NCBI GenBank assembly: GCA_947631085.1
Contig: CANRJY010000006.1
Coordinates: forward strand, 44,736 to 108,735
Direction: 5' to 3'
Source: an uncultured Clostridia bacterium
Lineage (GTDB): Bacteria > Bacillota > Clostridia > UBA1381
DNA length: 64,000 bases
This document shows, one piece after another, positions 56,044-64,000 of this stretch (position 1 is its first letter; every line of letters begins with the position of its first letter). The notes under the pieces are model-generated. The model did not search any database. It was given only the letters and a program-made list of their open reading frames with translations, and had not been told where the DNA came from. Both the position numbers and the translations under genes were made by a program.

Positions 56044-56754
56044 ATGCTAAACCGATTTTCAAGAACAGAGCTGCTTTTGGGCGCGGAAGGCATGAAAAAG
56101 CTCGCCGCGGCGCGCGTCGCCGTTTTCGGCATAGGCGGCGTCGGAGGATATGCGGCGGAGGCGCTTGTCAGAAGCGGCATAGGCGCGCTTGACATATTCG
56201 ACAGCGACAAGGTAAGCCTCACCAACCTCAACAGGCAGATAATCGCCTCGGAGGAAACAGTCGGGAAATACAAGGTCGACGTTATGAAGGAGCGCGCCCT
56301 CTCTATAAATCCCGACATCAAAATAACCGCGCACCGCTGTTTCTATCTCCCCGAAAACGCCGATGATTACGATTTGTCGAAATATGATTATATAATCGAC
56401 GCGGTCGATACCGTAACGGCGAAGATAGAATTGATAACGCGCGCGGACAGCGCCAAAGTGCCGATAATAAGCTGCATGGGCGCCGGAAACAAGCTGGATC
56501 CCTGCGCCTTCGAGGTGGCGGATATTTATAAAACCTCGGTATGTCCGCTCGCCAGGACCATGCGCCGCGAGCTTAAGAAACGCGGAATAAAGAAATTAAA
56601 AACGGTATATTCCAAAGAAGAGCCGATACGCGTGTCCGCCGCCGAAGAAGCCCCCCAAAACGGACGCAGGAGCGTCCCCGGGAGCACAGCGTTCGTTCCG
56701 GCTGTCGCCGGACTGATTGCCGCGGGCGAGATAATAAAGGATATAGCGCTTTAA
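56044..56754 (+). CDS. tcdA: tRNA threonylcarbamoyladenosine dehydratase (ThiF/E1-like)
   Basis: 236 residues from the ATG at 56044 with GGAGG upstream. The start MLNRFSRTELLLGAEGMKKL and the ATP site VFGIGGVGGYAAEALVRSG are typical of TcdA (CsdL/YgdL), which cyclises t6A to ct6A in tRNA. NRQIIAS and DAVDTVTAK are E1-like blocks, and SCMGAGNKLDP is characteristic of the family. It would act downstream of TsaE/TsaB, encoded at 28.4-29.6 kb. Confidence 0.93.
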   Translation: MLNRFSRTELLLGAEGMKKLAAARVAVFGIGGVGGYAAEALVRSGIGALDIFDSDKVSLTNLNRQIIASEETVGKYKVDVMKERALSINPDIKITAHRCFYLPENADDYDLSKYDYIIDAVDTVTAKIELITRADSAKVPIISCMGAGNKLDPCAFEVADIYKTSVCPLARTMRRELKKRGIKKLKTVYSKEEPIRVSAAEEAPQNGRRSVPGSTAFVPAVAGLIAAGEIIKDIAL

Positions 56755-56890
56755 AACGGGATTTTTTGCGCTTCTGAATAAAATTTCAAAAAAAATAAAT
56801 TTTTTTTCAAAAAAGCGGAACTTTTTTAAAAAACATACGTCTAATATAATGGAAGCAATTCCTAATAAAATATTTCTGGAGGTATATCGA

Positions 56891-59800
56891 ATGAAAAAAA
56901 GGGGAAAGATTTTATCATTTTTGGCAGCGGTAACGCTGCTTACCTCCATGGCGGTGCAGCCGGCGGTTTCGTCGGCTGCTTCTTCCGCCGCTCAGATGGA
57001 ATATCTCGACAGAGGCACTGTCGCGGTATATACGGGCAGCGGAGTTTATTTGTCATGGAGACTTCTCTGTACGGAGAATTATGACACCGAATTTGACGTG
57101 TACCGCGACGGCGGCTATGTCGCGACAGTGTCAAATTCCACGAATTACACCGACCCCAAAGGCACAAAAACGAGCACATATCAGGTGGTACAAAAAGGCG
57201 GAGATGTTGCCGAGGGTACGCCCGTATGGGAAAATCAGTATCTCACGATACCGCTTGACCGTCCGGAGGGCGGCGTGAGCCTTGACGGAGACGAATACAC
57301 ATATTCGCCCAACGACGTAACCCCCGCGGATGTGGACGGCGACGGACAGTACGAGCTTATTTTAAAGTGGGAGCCGTCCAACTCGTTTGATTCGGGCAAG
57401 AGCGCGAATCATAACGGAAACGTGTACATAGACTGCTATGAGCTTTCGGGCGAGAAGCTCTGGCGTATCGATATGGGCATAAACATAAACGCGGGCGCGC
57501 ATTTCACGCAGATCGCCGCGTATGATTTCGACCTCGACGGCAAGGCGGAGCTGGCGATGAAAACAGCGCCCGGAACGAAGGACGGCAAAGGCAGTTACGT
57601 TTCGTCCGCGTCTCTTATCGACGAGATAAAGAATACCGACAATACCGCCGATTACCGCCACAGTGAGGGCGGCGTAAACGACACGGGCGGACGAGTTATG
57701 TCGGGGCCGGAGTTTTACACCGTATTCCAAGGCGACACCGGCGCCGCGCTCGACACCGTTTACTATCCGCATCCGCGCGGCACTGTGCGGGAATGGGGCG
57801 ACAACTGGGGCAACCGCTCGGAGCGCTATCTCGCGGGCGTGGCGTATCTCGACGGCAAAACTCCGTCCATGCTCGCGTGGCGCGGATATTACGCTAAAAC
57901 CACCGTTACGGCGTATAATCTCGTCGATAAAAAGCTCGTGCAGGTCGCCGATTTTGACACATCAAAAAATGGGAACGGACAGTTTGCGGGAAACGGAAAC
58001 CATAATCTGACAGTAGGAGATGTTGACGGCGACGGATGCGACGAGGTTCTTTGCGGCTCGCTCGCGCTCGACAATGATTTGTCTGTATTGTGGTGCTCGG
58101 GACGCGGTCACGGCGACGCGCTTCATCTCGCGGACTACGATCCGACGCATGACGGACTTGAATATTTCAGTGTTCACGAGGATTACGGCGGCGGTGAAAT
58201 AACCGGCAGCACAACCGGTAACGACGGACAGCAGCATCGCGGCGGAATGACGCTTTACAAAGCGGAAAACGGCGAAGAGCTGTTCCATGTTGATTCGGAC
58301 AGCGACCAGGGACGCGGTATGATGGCGAATGTCGGCTACGGCGAAGGCTATTTCGAGCTGTGGGGCTCGGGCAATTACGTTTCCTACGGCGATACGGATG
58401 TGCGGGAATCAGACTACAGACCCGACTCGGCTAATCAGCGCGTTTTCTGGGACGGAGATGTGTATGATGAACTGTTTGACGGTACAGGCTCGAGCGACAG
58501 CGGAAACTGGGCGAAAATTTCCGATAATATGGGCAGAATAACGACGCTTAAAAACGTCACGACAAATAACGGCACAAAGAACAACGCCGGACTTATCGCG
58601 GATATCCTCGGCGACTGGCGCGAGGAAATAGTTATGCGCGGACAGGACGACGCGAGCCTTGTCGTATACACGACGACTATCCCGACCGAGTACAAGCTCT
58701 ACACGCTCATGCACGACAGGGCGTACCGTATGCAGGTCGCTTGCCAGAACGCGGGCTATAATCAGCCGCCGCATATAAGTTACTATATAAGCGAAAACAA
58801 CGATGAATACGACGCGCGCAAAACGGCGGCGTATGTGAAAACCGTCCATGACGGAGTTACGGAGGTCAGAACGGGAAATCTTCCGGCTGATAAGGATATC
58901 ACAAAACCGACTCCGGTTCCAAGCCCGACTCCTACGCCGACGCCGACTCCGGATAACAAACCACCGACTCCTGCGTCATACTTTACATTTGAGGACGGAG
59001 TTATAACAGGCTACAGCGGAAACTTTGCCGACGTTGTTATACCGAATACAATAAACGGTAAAAAAGTAACAGCACTTGGCGAAAGTTTATTCAGTAAACA
59101 TACAGAGCTTAAGAGCATTTATATCCCGGAAGATGTAACGGAAATTCAGTACGGCGTATTCTGGGAATGCACGAACTTAAATGAAGTAGTATTACCGAAA
59201 AGTCTTATATTAATAGATAACAGCGCTTTCAGAGGCTGTAAAGCTATTGAAAACATTGATTTTCCGGACTCACTGACACAAATTGGGGACTCTGCATTTG
59301 GTGATTGTACATCGCTAAAAAAAGTAGATACAAATAATGTTGAAAAACTCGGAACAACTGCTTTTTACGGCTGCACGGCATTAGAGGAAATTATTTTAAG
59401 AGAAAAGCTTGTCTTGCCCGGTAATAGAACATTCTGGGAGTGCGGCAATATAAAAAAGATAAAATCATATAACAAAGATGTTTTTCCGAGTATGGCAAAA
59501 AATGAAAATGCGGGTATGTCAATATATGGTTATATAGGTTCGCTTGCTGAGAAAGTTGCCAATAAGAATGGATGGAAATTCTATCCACTTGACGGCTTTG
59601 CCTTAGAAATGACAGCTACGGAAAACGGAGTGGAAATAGCTAACAATCGTGGTGAAACGGTAAACGCGGCGGTGTATATCGCGCAATATGAAAGCGGAAC
59701 GCTTATAAATGTTGAAAAACGTGATATAGCGGTTCCAATGGAGGGATATGTTCTTAAGAATGTTCCTGAAGGCACAACGGTATTTTTGTGGAATGATAAT

Positions 59801-61576
59801 CAAGAGCCGTTAGCGGACAAAATAACGATAAAATCCTCGCCGCCCACGCCCACGCCGACACCTATTCCCACGCCGACACCCACGCCCGGCGTTTTGCCCA
59901 CGCCGACACCGACGCCTGTACCTATACCATCGGTTTCGCCCGCTCCGGCAAGTGACTTTTCGGTCAGCAACGGAGTATTGACGCGCTATACGGGAAGCGA
60001 TGAAAACGTATCCGTTCCGTCGAGCGTCAACGGAATGGCGGTTACGAAAATAGGCGAGAGAGCGTTTGAGGACAATGAAACCCTTAAATATGTAATTCTT
60101 CCCGATTCGGTGACGACTGTTGACAGTTACGCTTTTTGGTCCTGCTCAAACCTGGAGGGGATCACCCTGCCCAAATCGCTTAAAACGATCGGCGAATACG
60201 CTTTTAATTCGTGTAATCAGCTTCAGAGCGTGTCGCTGCCCGATACAATGACGGAAATATCTGTCGGGGCGTTTAGCAACTGCGGAGCTCTTGCGTCGGT
60301 GAAGCTGCCGTCGGGGCTTAAAACGATTGGAAACAGAGCGTTCCGACGCTGCGGTTTTGCGGAGATCGATATACCGAAAACGGTTACTTCGATTGGCAGC
60401 GAAGCGTTCAGCGATAATGAAAATCTTGTATCGGTCACAATCCCCGCCCGAGTTAAGGCATTGGAGGACAGTACGTTTTCCGGCTGTGAGACTCTGAGCG
60501 AAATAACGCTTCCGGAAGGACTTAGAACCATAGGCAGCAGCGCGTTTGCCGGCTGTTCCTCGCTTGAACACATAGACCTTCCCGAATCGGTAAGGGAAAT
60601 CGGCAATTACGCTTTCGGAAATTCTCACATTACATATTTTGACTCCAAAAACGTGGAAAAGATGGGTTCACAGGTGTTCAGAATATGCCCGCAGCTTAAG
60701 GAGGTCGTGTACAGAGAAAAGCTTGCCGAGGTTGGCGCGGGTTCATACTATTACGACAGCATAGAAAAGGCGACGGTGTATAACCGCGAAATAAGCGAAA
60801 ACCTGCCGCCCGCGAAGATGATGTACGGCTACGCGGATTCCGGCGCGGAGATGTTTGCGCTGACAAATAAAATCCCGTTTTACGATATTGAAACGGGCGA
60901 GCAGATAACAAAGGAATGGGTTGTTGACGAAAACGGCGTTCTGCGCGCGTATTACGGCACGGAAGCGGGCGCGCTTACCGTCCCGTCCGAAATAGACGGA
61001 ATTAAAATTACCGCCATAGGCGACGAGGTGTTTATGGATTGTGTAATGGAAAGCGTGTCTTTGCCGGAGGGGATCACGTCTATAGGCATCGAAGCTTTTG
61101 ACGGCTGCGGGAGAATGAAAAATATAAATATTCCCGACACTGTTACCGAAATCGGCTCATACGCGTTTACGAACTGCTCGTCGCTTGAAAGCGTAACGCT
61201 GCCCGAGGGAGTAAAAACGATAGAAAAGGTCACGTTTGTCGGCTGCGATGCGTTAAAGGAGATAAATCTTGATTTCGTGGAAACAATAGATTACCGAGCG
61301 TTTGTCGGCTGCGGCGCTCTTACCGAGATCACGCTCGGAGAAAACCTTAGCGAGCTTGCGAAGGACGCATTCTCGGACTGCGCGGGACTTGTAAAGGTGA
61401 CAGTAAAAAATGCCGATACAGTGATCGAGGACGGCTCAATTCCGGCAAACCCGGGTATGCAGATGTACGGATACGCCGGTTCGACAGCGCGTATATACGC
61501 GAATATGAATGACATACCGTTTTACGATATACAAACCGGCAAGTTACTCCCGCCGCTTGTCGCGCCCGGAGAATAA
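56891..61576 (+). CDS. Secreted PL11 rhamnogalacturonan lyase fused to leucine-rich repeats
   Basis: 1561 residues from the ATG at 56891 (GGAGG upstream). Signal peptide MKKRGKILSFLAAVTLLTSMAVQPAVSSAA, then a fibronectin-like segment and the PL11 catalytic propeller (about 110-660) with DVDGDGQYEL, DFDLDGKAEL, DVDGDGCDEV and DILGDWREEIVM. A Pro/Thr linker (TPVPSPTPTPTPTP), an LRR_5 array and beta segment, a second longer Pro/Thr linker, and two more LRR_5 blocks follow. No sortase motif or C-terminal helix is visible. It probably cleaves pectin outside the cell while the repeats bind the surface or the substrate. It is a paralogue of the lyase at 22-25 kb. Confidence 0.92.
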   Translation: MKKRGKILSFLAAVTLLTSMAVQPAVSSAASSAAQMEYLDRGTVAVYTGSGVYLSWRLLCTENYDTEFDVYRDGGYVATVSNSTNYTDPKGTKTSTYQVVQKGGDVAEGTPVWENQYLTIPLDRPEGGVSLDGDEYTYSPNDVTPADVDGDGQYELILKWEPSNSFDSGKSANHNGNVYIDCYELSGEKLWRIDMGININAGAHFTQIAAYDFDLDGKAELAMKTAPGTKDGKGSYVSSASLIDEIKNTDNTADYRHSEGGVNDTGGRVMSGPEFYTVFQGDTGAALDTVYYPHPRGTVREWGDNWGNRSERYLAGVAYLDGKTPSMLAWRGYYAKTTVTAYNLVDKKLVQVADFDTSKNGNGQFAGNGNHNLTVGDVDGDGCDEVLCGSLALDNDLSVLWCSGRGHGDALHLADYDPTHDGLEYFSVHEDYGGGEITGSTTGNDGQQHRGGMTLYKAENGEELFHVDSDSDQGRGMMANVGYGEGYFELWGSGNYVSYGDTDVRESDYRPDSANQRVFWDGDVYDELFDGTGSSDSGNWAKISDNMGRITTLKNVTTNNGTKNNAGLIADILGDWREEIVMRGQDDASLVVYTTTIPTEYKLYTLMHDRAYRMQVACQNAGYNQPPHISYYISENNDEYDARKTAAYVKTVHDGVTEVRTGNLPADKDITKPTPVPSPTPTPTPTPDNKPPTPASYFTFEDGVITGYSGNFADVVIPNTINGKKVTALGESLFSKHTELKSIYIPEDVTEIQYGVFWECTNLNEVVLPKSLILIDNSAFRGCKAIENIDFPDSLTQIGDSAFGDCTSLKKVDTNNVEKLGTTAFYGCTALEEIILREKLVLPGNRTFWECGNIKKIKSYNKDVFPSMAKNENAGMSIYGYIGSLAEKVANKNGWKFYPLDGFALEMTATENGVEIANNRGETVNAAVYIAQYESGTLINVEKRDIAVPMEGYVLKNVPEGTTVFLWNDNQEPLADKITIKSSPPTPTPTPIPTPTPTPGVLPTPTPTPVPIPSVSPAPASDFSVSNGVLTRYTGSDENVSVPSSVNGMAVTKIGERAFEDNETLKYVILPDSVTTVDSYAFWSCSNLEGITLPKSLKTIGEYAFNSCNQLQSVSLPDTMTEISVGAFSNCGALASVKLPSGLKTIGNRAFRRCGFAEIDIPKTVTSIGSEAFSDNENLVSVTIPARVKALEDSTFSGCETLSEITLPEGLRTIGSSAFAGCSSLEHIDLPESVREIGNYAFGNSHITYFDSKNVEKMGSQVFRICPQLKEVVYREKLAEVGAGSYYYDSIEKATVYNREISENLPPAKMMYGYADSGAEMFALTNKIPFYDIETGEQITKEWVVDENGVLRAYYGTEAGALTVPSEIDGIKITAIGDEVFMDCVMESVSLPEGITSIGIEAFDGCGRMKNINIPDTVTEIGSYAFTNCSSLESVTLPEGVKTIEKVTFVGCDALKEINLDFVETIDYRAFVGCGALTEITLGENLSELAKDAFSDCAGLVKVTVKNADTVIEDGSIPANPGMQMYGYAGSTARIYANMNDIPFYDIQTGKLLPPLVAPGE

Positions 61577-61650
61577 CGCTCATCCTCCCGTCATAAACGC
61601 TATTGACAGATTTTAAAATCAGCGTTATTATGATATAGAGGGGAATGAGT

Positions 61651-62028
61651 ATGAACAGTAAAAAAGCGGTTTTAGTACTTGCGGCTATAGTGCTCGCGTG
61701 CGCGGCTCTCATGCTGATAAGAGGCGCGATGACGTCGGAAAACAAGATTGCGGCAGTGTATCTCGACGGTAAAGTGATACGCGAAATAGAGCTTGATAAG
61801 CTCACGGAGCCGATAGAGTTCGACATAACCGAAAACGGCAACACAAACAGAGTGCGTGCGGAGCGCGGAAGGATAAGAATGATAAGCGCGGACTGCCCCG
61901 ACAAGGTATGCGTAAATCAGGGCTGGATAGATAACGGCGCGGTGCCGATAGTGTGTCTGCCGCATAAAATCACGATAGAAATAAAGGGCGGCTCGCCGGA
62001 GCTTGACGCCGTTGCGGGAGGCGTGTAA
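61651..62028 (+). CDS. NusG domain II-containing small membrane-anchored protein
   Basis: 125 residues from the ATG at 61651 with AGAGGGG upstream; an ATG six bases earlier is possible. One N-terminal helix (AVLVLAAIVLACAALMLI) and a small beta domain with CPDKVCVNQGWI and VCLPHKITIEI, the pattern of NusG domain II-like proteins of Clostridia. They usually precede a Gx transporter, as here. The function is not established; the cysteines may take part in redox. Confidence 0.88.
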   Translation: MNSKKAVLVLAAIVLACAALMLIRGAMTSENKIAAVYLDGKVIREIELDKLTEPIEFDITENGNTNRVRAERGRIRMISADCPDKVCVNQGWIDNGAVPIVCLPHKITIEIKGGSPELDAVAGGV

Positions 62029-62029
62029 A

Positions 62030-62554
62030 ATGAGCGTGAAAAGACTTACTGTAACGGCGATGCTCGCAGCCGCGGCGCTTATAATATTTATAATAGAAGC
62101 GCAGCTCCCGCCGCTCGCGCCTATCCCGGGCATAAAGCTGGGGCTCGCGAACGTGGTGACGCTTTACACAATGGCGGCTCTCGGGCGGCGCGAAGCGCTG
62201 ATGGTCACGATACTTAGGATAATCCTCGGCAGTGTTTTCGCCGGAGGAATGATGAGCCTTGCGTACAGCGCCGCGGGCGGCGCGCTGTGCTATATTGTAA
62301 TGGCAATTTCGCTAAAATTCCTGAAGGAGCGCATGCTGTGGTGCGTGAGCGTGATTGGGGCGATAGGGCATAACATAGGTCAGCTCGCCGCCGCCGTACT
62401 GATAACCGGCACCGTACAAATACTATGGTACGCGCCGATACTGATAATATCGGCAATTATAACCGGCATATTCACGGGCGCCGCCGCGCAGCAGGTCTTG
62501 AAGCGCACGAAAAACGTGATAGGCAGGCTGTTAAACGGAGACAGGCAACATTGA
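62030..62554 (+). CDS. Gx transporter family protein (heptaprenyl diphosphate synthase component I-like)
   Basis: 174 residues with about five membrane helices. PPLAPIPGIKLGLANVVTLY and LRIILGSVFAGGMMSLAYSAAGG are the family blocks. The 'component I' name is historical; the fold resembles ECF transporter S components. It starts one base after the NusG-II gene stop. Its usual next partners (polyprenyl synthetase or ApbE) are not here, because tRNA-Leu follows. Confidence 0.9.
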   Translation: MSVKRLTVTAMLAAAALIIFIIEAQLPPLAPIPGIKLGLANVVTLYTMAALGRREALMVTILRIILGSVFAGGMMSLAYSAAGGALCYIVMAISLKFLKERMLWCVSVIGAIGHNIGQLAAAVLITGTVQILWYAPILIISAIITGIFTGAAAQQVLKRTKNVIGRLLNGDRQH

Positions 62555-62571
62555 TGGCGGGAAAAATATTC

Positions 62572-62600
62572 TTGACAAAACAAAGTTACTTTGCTATAAT
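62572..62600 (+). promoter_or_regulatory. Consensus promoter of tRNA-Leu
   Basis: TTGACA (62572-62577), a 17-base spacer and TATAAT (62595-62600), both perfect, 13 bases before the tRNA. Confidence 0.92.
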
Positions 62601-62613
62601 ATTCATGTTGTCC

Positions 62614-62697
62614 GCAGATGTGGCGGAATTGGCAGACGCGCCAGACTTAGGATCTGGTGTCCCCGACGTGCAGGTTCAAGTCCTGTCATCTGCACCA
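62614..62697 (+). tRNA. tRNA-Leu (anticodon TAG)
   Basis: 84 nt: acceptor GCAGATG/CATCTGC, D-arm GGCGGAATTGGCAGACGC, anticodon stem CCAGA/TCTGG with loop CTTAGGA (anticodon TAG), a long variable arm and T-arm GGTTCAAGTCC; CCA is encoded. Confidence 0.96.
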
Positions 62698-62701
62698 TAC
62701 C

Positions 62702-62744
62702 GAGTGTTCTTACAGAACTTAAAGCTGTAAGAACACTCATTTTT
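62702..62744. terminator. Terminator after tRNA-Leu
   Basis: A 14-bp stem (GAGTGTTCTTACAG with CTGTAAGAACACTC, 9-10-base loop), followed by ATTTTTC. It separates the tRNA from the convergent recombinase gene. Confidence 0.85.
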
Positions 62745-62751
62745 CTTTTGT

Positions 62752-64000
62752 TTACGAGGCAGCGCCCGCGAAATTTATATCCACGCCCTGCCGCGTGTTT
62801 ACTGTCACCGTATTGTCCGGTATCAAATCAAAGTCCGGTATCTCTATTGAGCCGATACAGTTGTAATATATTTTCAGCCGCTGTACTTTCTTCCTGTCGA
62901 TTATTTCAGCCTGATAAACCTCTATTTTCTCTATAAGCTCGTTAAGCATTCTCGGCGTTAATTTTCTCGCCCGCGTGTATTTGCAGACGATCGCCATAAA
63001 TTCGTCAGTGGAAACGCTTTTATTTTTATCGCTGTCCAGTTCCGCTTGAAGCTCGTTAATTTGTTTGTTCAGCTCCTTTTGCTCCGCGTCATATTTTACG
63101 GACAGCTTACCGAAGAGTTCATCGGAAAGGCGTCCCATAGCGTTATCCTCGTAGATTTTCTCAAACAGAACATCAAGCTCCTTATCTCTGGCGAGAAGCG
63201 TTTTTAACTCTTTTTGCTTAACTTGCCGTTCATGCTCCGCATCTTTCGTGGATTGATCGATAACAAGTTTCAGAAATTCGCTCTCATATTTTGTCGCTAA
63301 CTTCGTAAGCCGCCTGATTTCACCGAGTACAACCTTTTCAAGAAAATCGAGCCGTATGTAATGCGTTGACGGACAAATCTTCCTGCCGCCTTTGTTGTAG
63401 CCGGAGCAGTTGAAATATTCAATGCTCGGATTTTTCTGGTTGAAGTGATACCACAAATTGCTGCCGCAGTCCGCACACACGAGCAAGCCCGAAAACATAT
63501 TCTTTTCACCGTCTGATTTCTTTCGTTTACGCGTTTTGCCCACTTTCATCTGCAGCTTCTCCCACACGGAACGCTCGATTATCGGCTCGTGGATGCCTTT
63601 GAATATTACTAAATTTTCCTTATCATTTTCAATGCGTTTCTTGTTTTTGTATGATTTAGTGTACGTTTTGAAATTGATAATATCGCCGCAATATTCCTGA
63701 GTGCGCAGAATTTTCCGTATAGTCGTATTTCCCCAGCCGTATGGATTTGATTCATTTATTCTGCCCGCTCTGCCGAAGCCTTTGGATTTCCAATAGTGCA
63801 TAGGTGTAAGTATCTTGTCGCGTTCGAGCGTTTCGGCTATTTGTTCCGTACCAAAGCCGTCAATAGTCATTTGAAATATCCTCCGCACCACCGAAGCGGC
63901 TTCTTCGTCTATTATCCAGCGCTTGGGATTGTCCGGATTTTTCATATACCCGTATGGCGGCTGACCCATCGGCTCGCCGGAATTGCCTTTGATTTTATTG
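62752..64000 (-). CDS. Large serine recombinase, C-terminal part
   Basis: At least 416 residues are visible; the N-terminal catalytic domain with the active Ser lies beyond the window. The frame stays open to the window edge (NKIKGNSGEPMGQPPYGY). The recombinase domain (GQPPYGYMKNPDNPKRWIIDEEAASVVRRIF) is followed by a zinc ribbon (LVCADCGSNLWYHF ... NCSGYNKG) and a long coiled coil (about 210-330), as in TndX/TnpX-type integrases. Such proteins excise and insert mobile elements. Its C-terminus abuts tRNA-Leu, so the right end of the window probably enters an integrated element. Confidence 0.92.
   Translation of the reverse strand, partial: NKIKGNSGEPMGQPPYGYMKNPDNPKRWIIDEEAASVVRRIFQMTIDGFGTEQIAETLERDKILTPMHYWKSKGFGRAGRINESNPYGWGNTTIRKILRTQEYCGDIINFKTYTKSYKNKKRIENDKENLVIFKGIHEPIIERSVWEKLQMKVGKTRKRKKSDGEKNMFSGLLVCADCGSNLWYHFNQKNPSIEYFNCSGYNKGGRKICPSTHYIRLDFLEKVVLGEIRRLTKLATKYESEFLKLVIDQSTKDAEHERQVKQKELKTLLARDKELDVLFEKIYEDNAMGRLSDELFGKLSVKYDAEQKELNKQINELQAELDSDKNKSVSTDEFMAIVCKYTRARKLTPRMLNELIEKIEVYQAEIIDRKKVQRLKIYYNCIGSIEIPDFDLIPDNTVTVNTRQGVDINFAGAAS

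Overview
The window looks like chromosomal DNA of an anaerobic Clostridia-type Bacillota, probably an uncultured gut or rumen member. The signs are strong Shine-Dalgarno sites on nearly every gene, a DapL lysine pathway, PdxS/PdxT vitamin B6 synthesis with a MocR regulator, formate-THF ligase, a sensory-type [FeFe]-hydrogenase operon, a DUF6485-like Cys-rich protein, BspA-type leucine-rich-repeat surface proteins and Clostridia-style NusG-II/Gx-transporter genes. Base composition is moderate, with GC-rich third positions in the housekeeping genes.

Layout. 0-8 kb: end of dapF, then dapL, gltB and gltD (lysine and glutamate synthesis). 8-9 kb: a minus-strand lipoprotein with four internal repeats. 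9.1-19.5 kb: a block with a different, more AT-rich feel. It holds a LytTR response regulator, a GHKL sensor kinase, two small proteins, a sugar-type binding lipoprotein, an SLC1-type symporter with an extra N-terminal domain, a one-polypeptide ABC transporter with an extra C-terminal domain, and an NCS2/AzgA purine-type permease. 19.7-19.9 kb: tRNA-Pro and tRNA-Met. 20-25 kb: two polysaccharide deacetylases and a PL11 rhamnogalacturonan lyase without a signal peptide. 25-30 kb: rsmD, coaD, a coiled-coil protein, fhs, tsaE, tsaB, rpiB. 30-35.7 kb: an anchored protein of unknown function, argC, argB, galT and an inositol-phosphatase family gene. 35.7-40 kb: 2Fe-2S protein, HydS-like hydrogenase, PP2C phosphatase and an iron alcohol dehydrogenase. 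40-44 kb: LysR regulator, pdxR, pdxS, pdxT. 44-49 kb: a frameshifted leucine-rich-repeat surface gene with a riboswitch-like leader, a truncated LytTR gene and a stalk-domain secreted protein. 49-53 kb: a heterodimeric ABC exporter behind an attenuator. 53-57 kb: trkH, trkA, tcdA. 57-62.6 kb: a 1561-residue secreted PL11 lyase fused to leucine-rich repeats, then a NusG-II protein and a Gx transporter. 62.6-64 kb: tRNA-Leu and a large serine recombinase cut by the window end.

The most interesting signals are in RNA and domain architecture. (1) A roughly 100-nt element occurs twice, just upstream of gltD and of argB. Several helices are preserved by compensatory base changes, and the ribosome site lies directly 3' of the element, so it is a candidate cis-regulatory RNA for glutamate-linked genes. 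(2) The leucine-rich-repeat gene at 44-46 kb has a leader that starts at a 12-bp P1 helix, can form a pseudoknot, and ends in mutually exclusive antiterminator and terminator hairpins. (3) The 9.7-19.4 kb block carries two unrelated transporters, each fused to a similar small domain that I read as GHKL-ATPase-like. They lie behind a LytTR/GHKL two-component system with a 21-bp-spaced direct repeat before the target promoter. (4) An attenuator precedes the ABC exporter, and a tandem 21-bp repeat sits midway between the divergent argC promoters. I identified families by recognising motifs; no database search was run.
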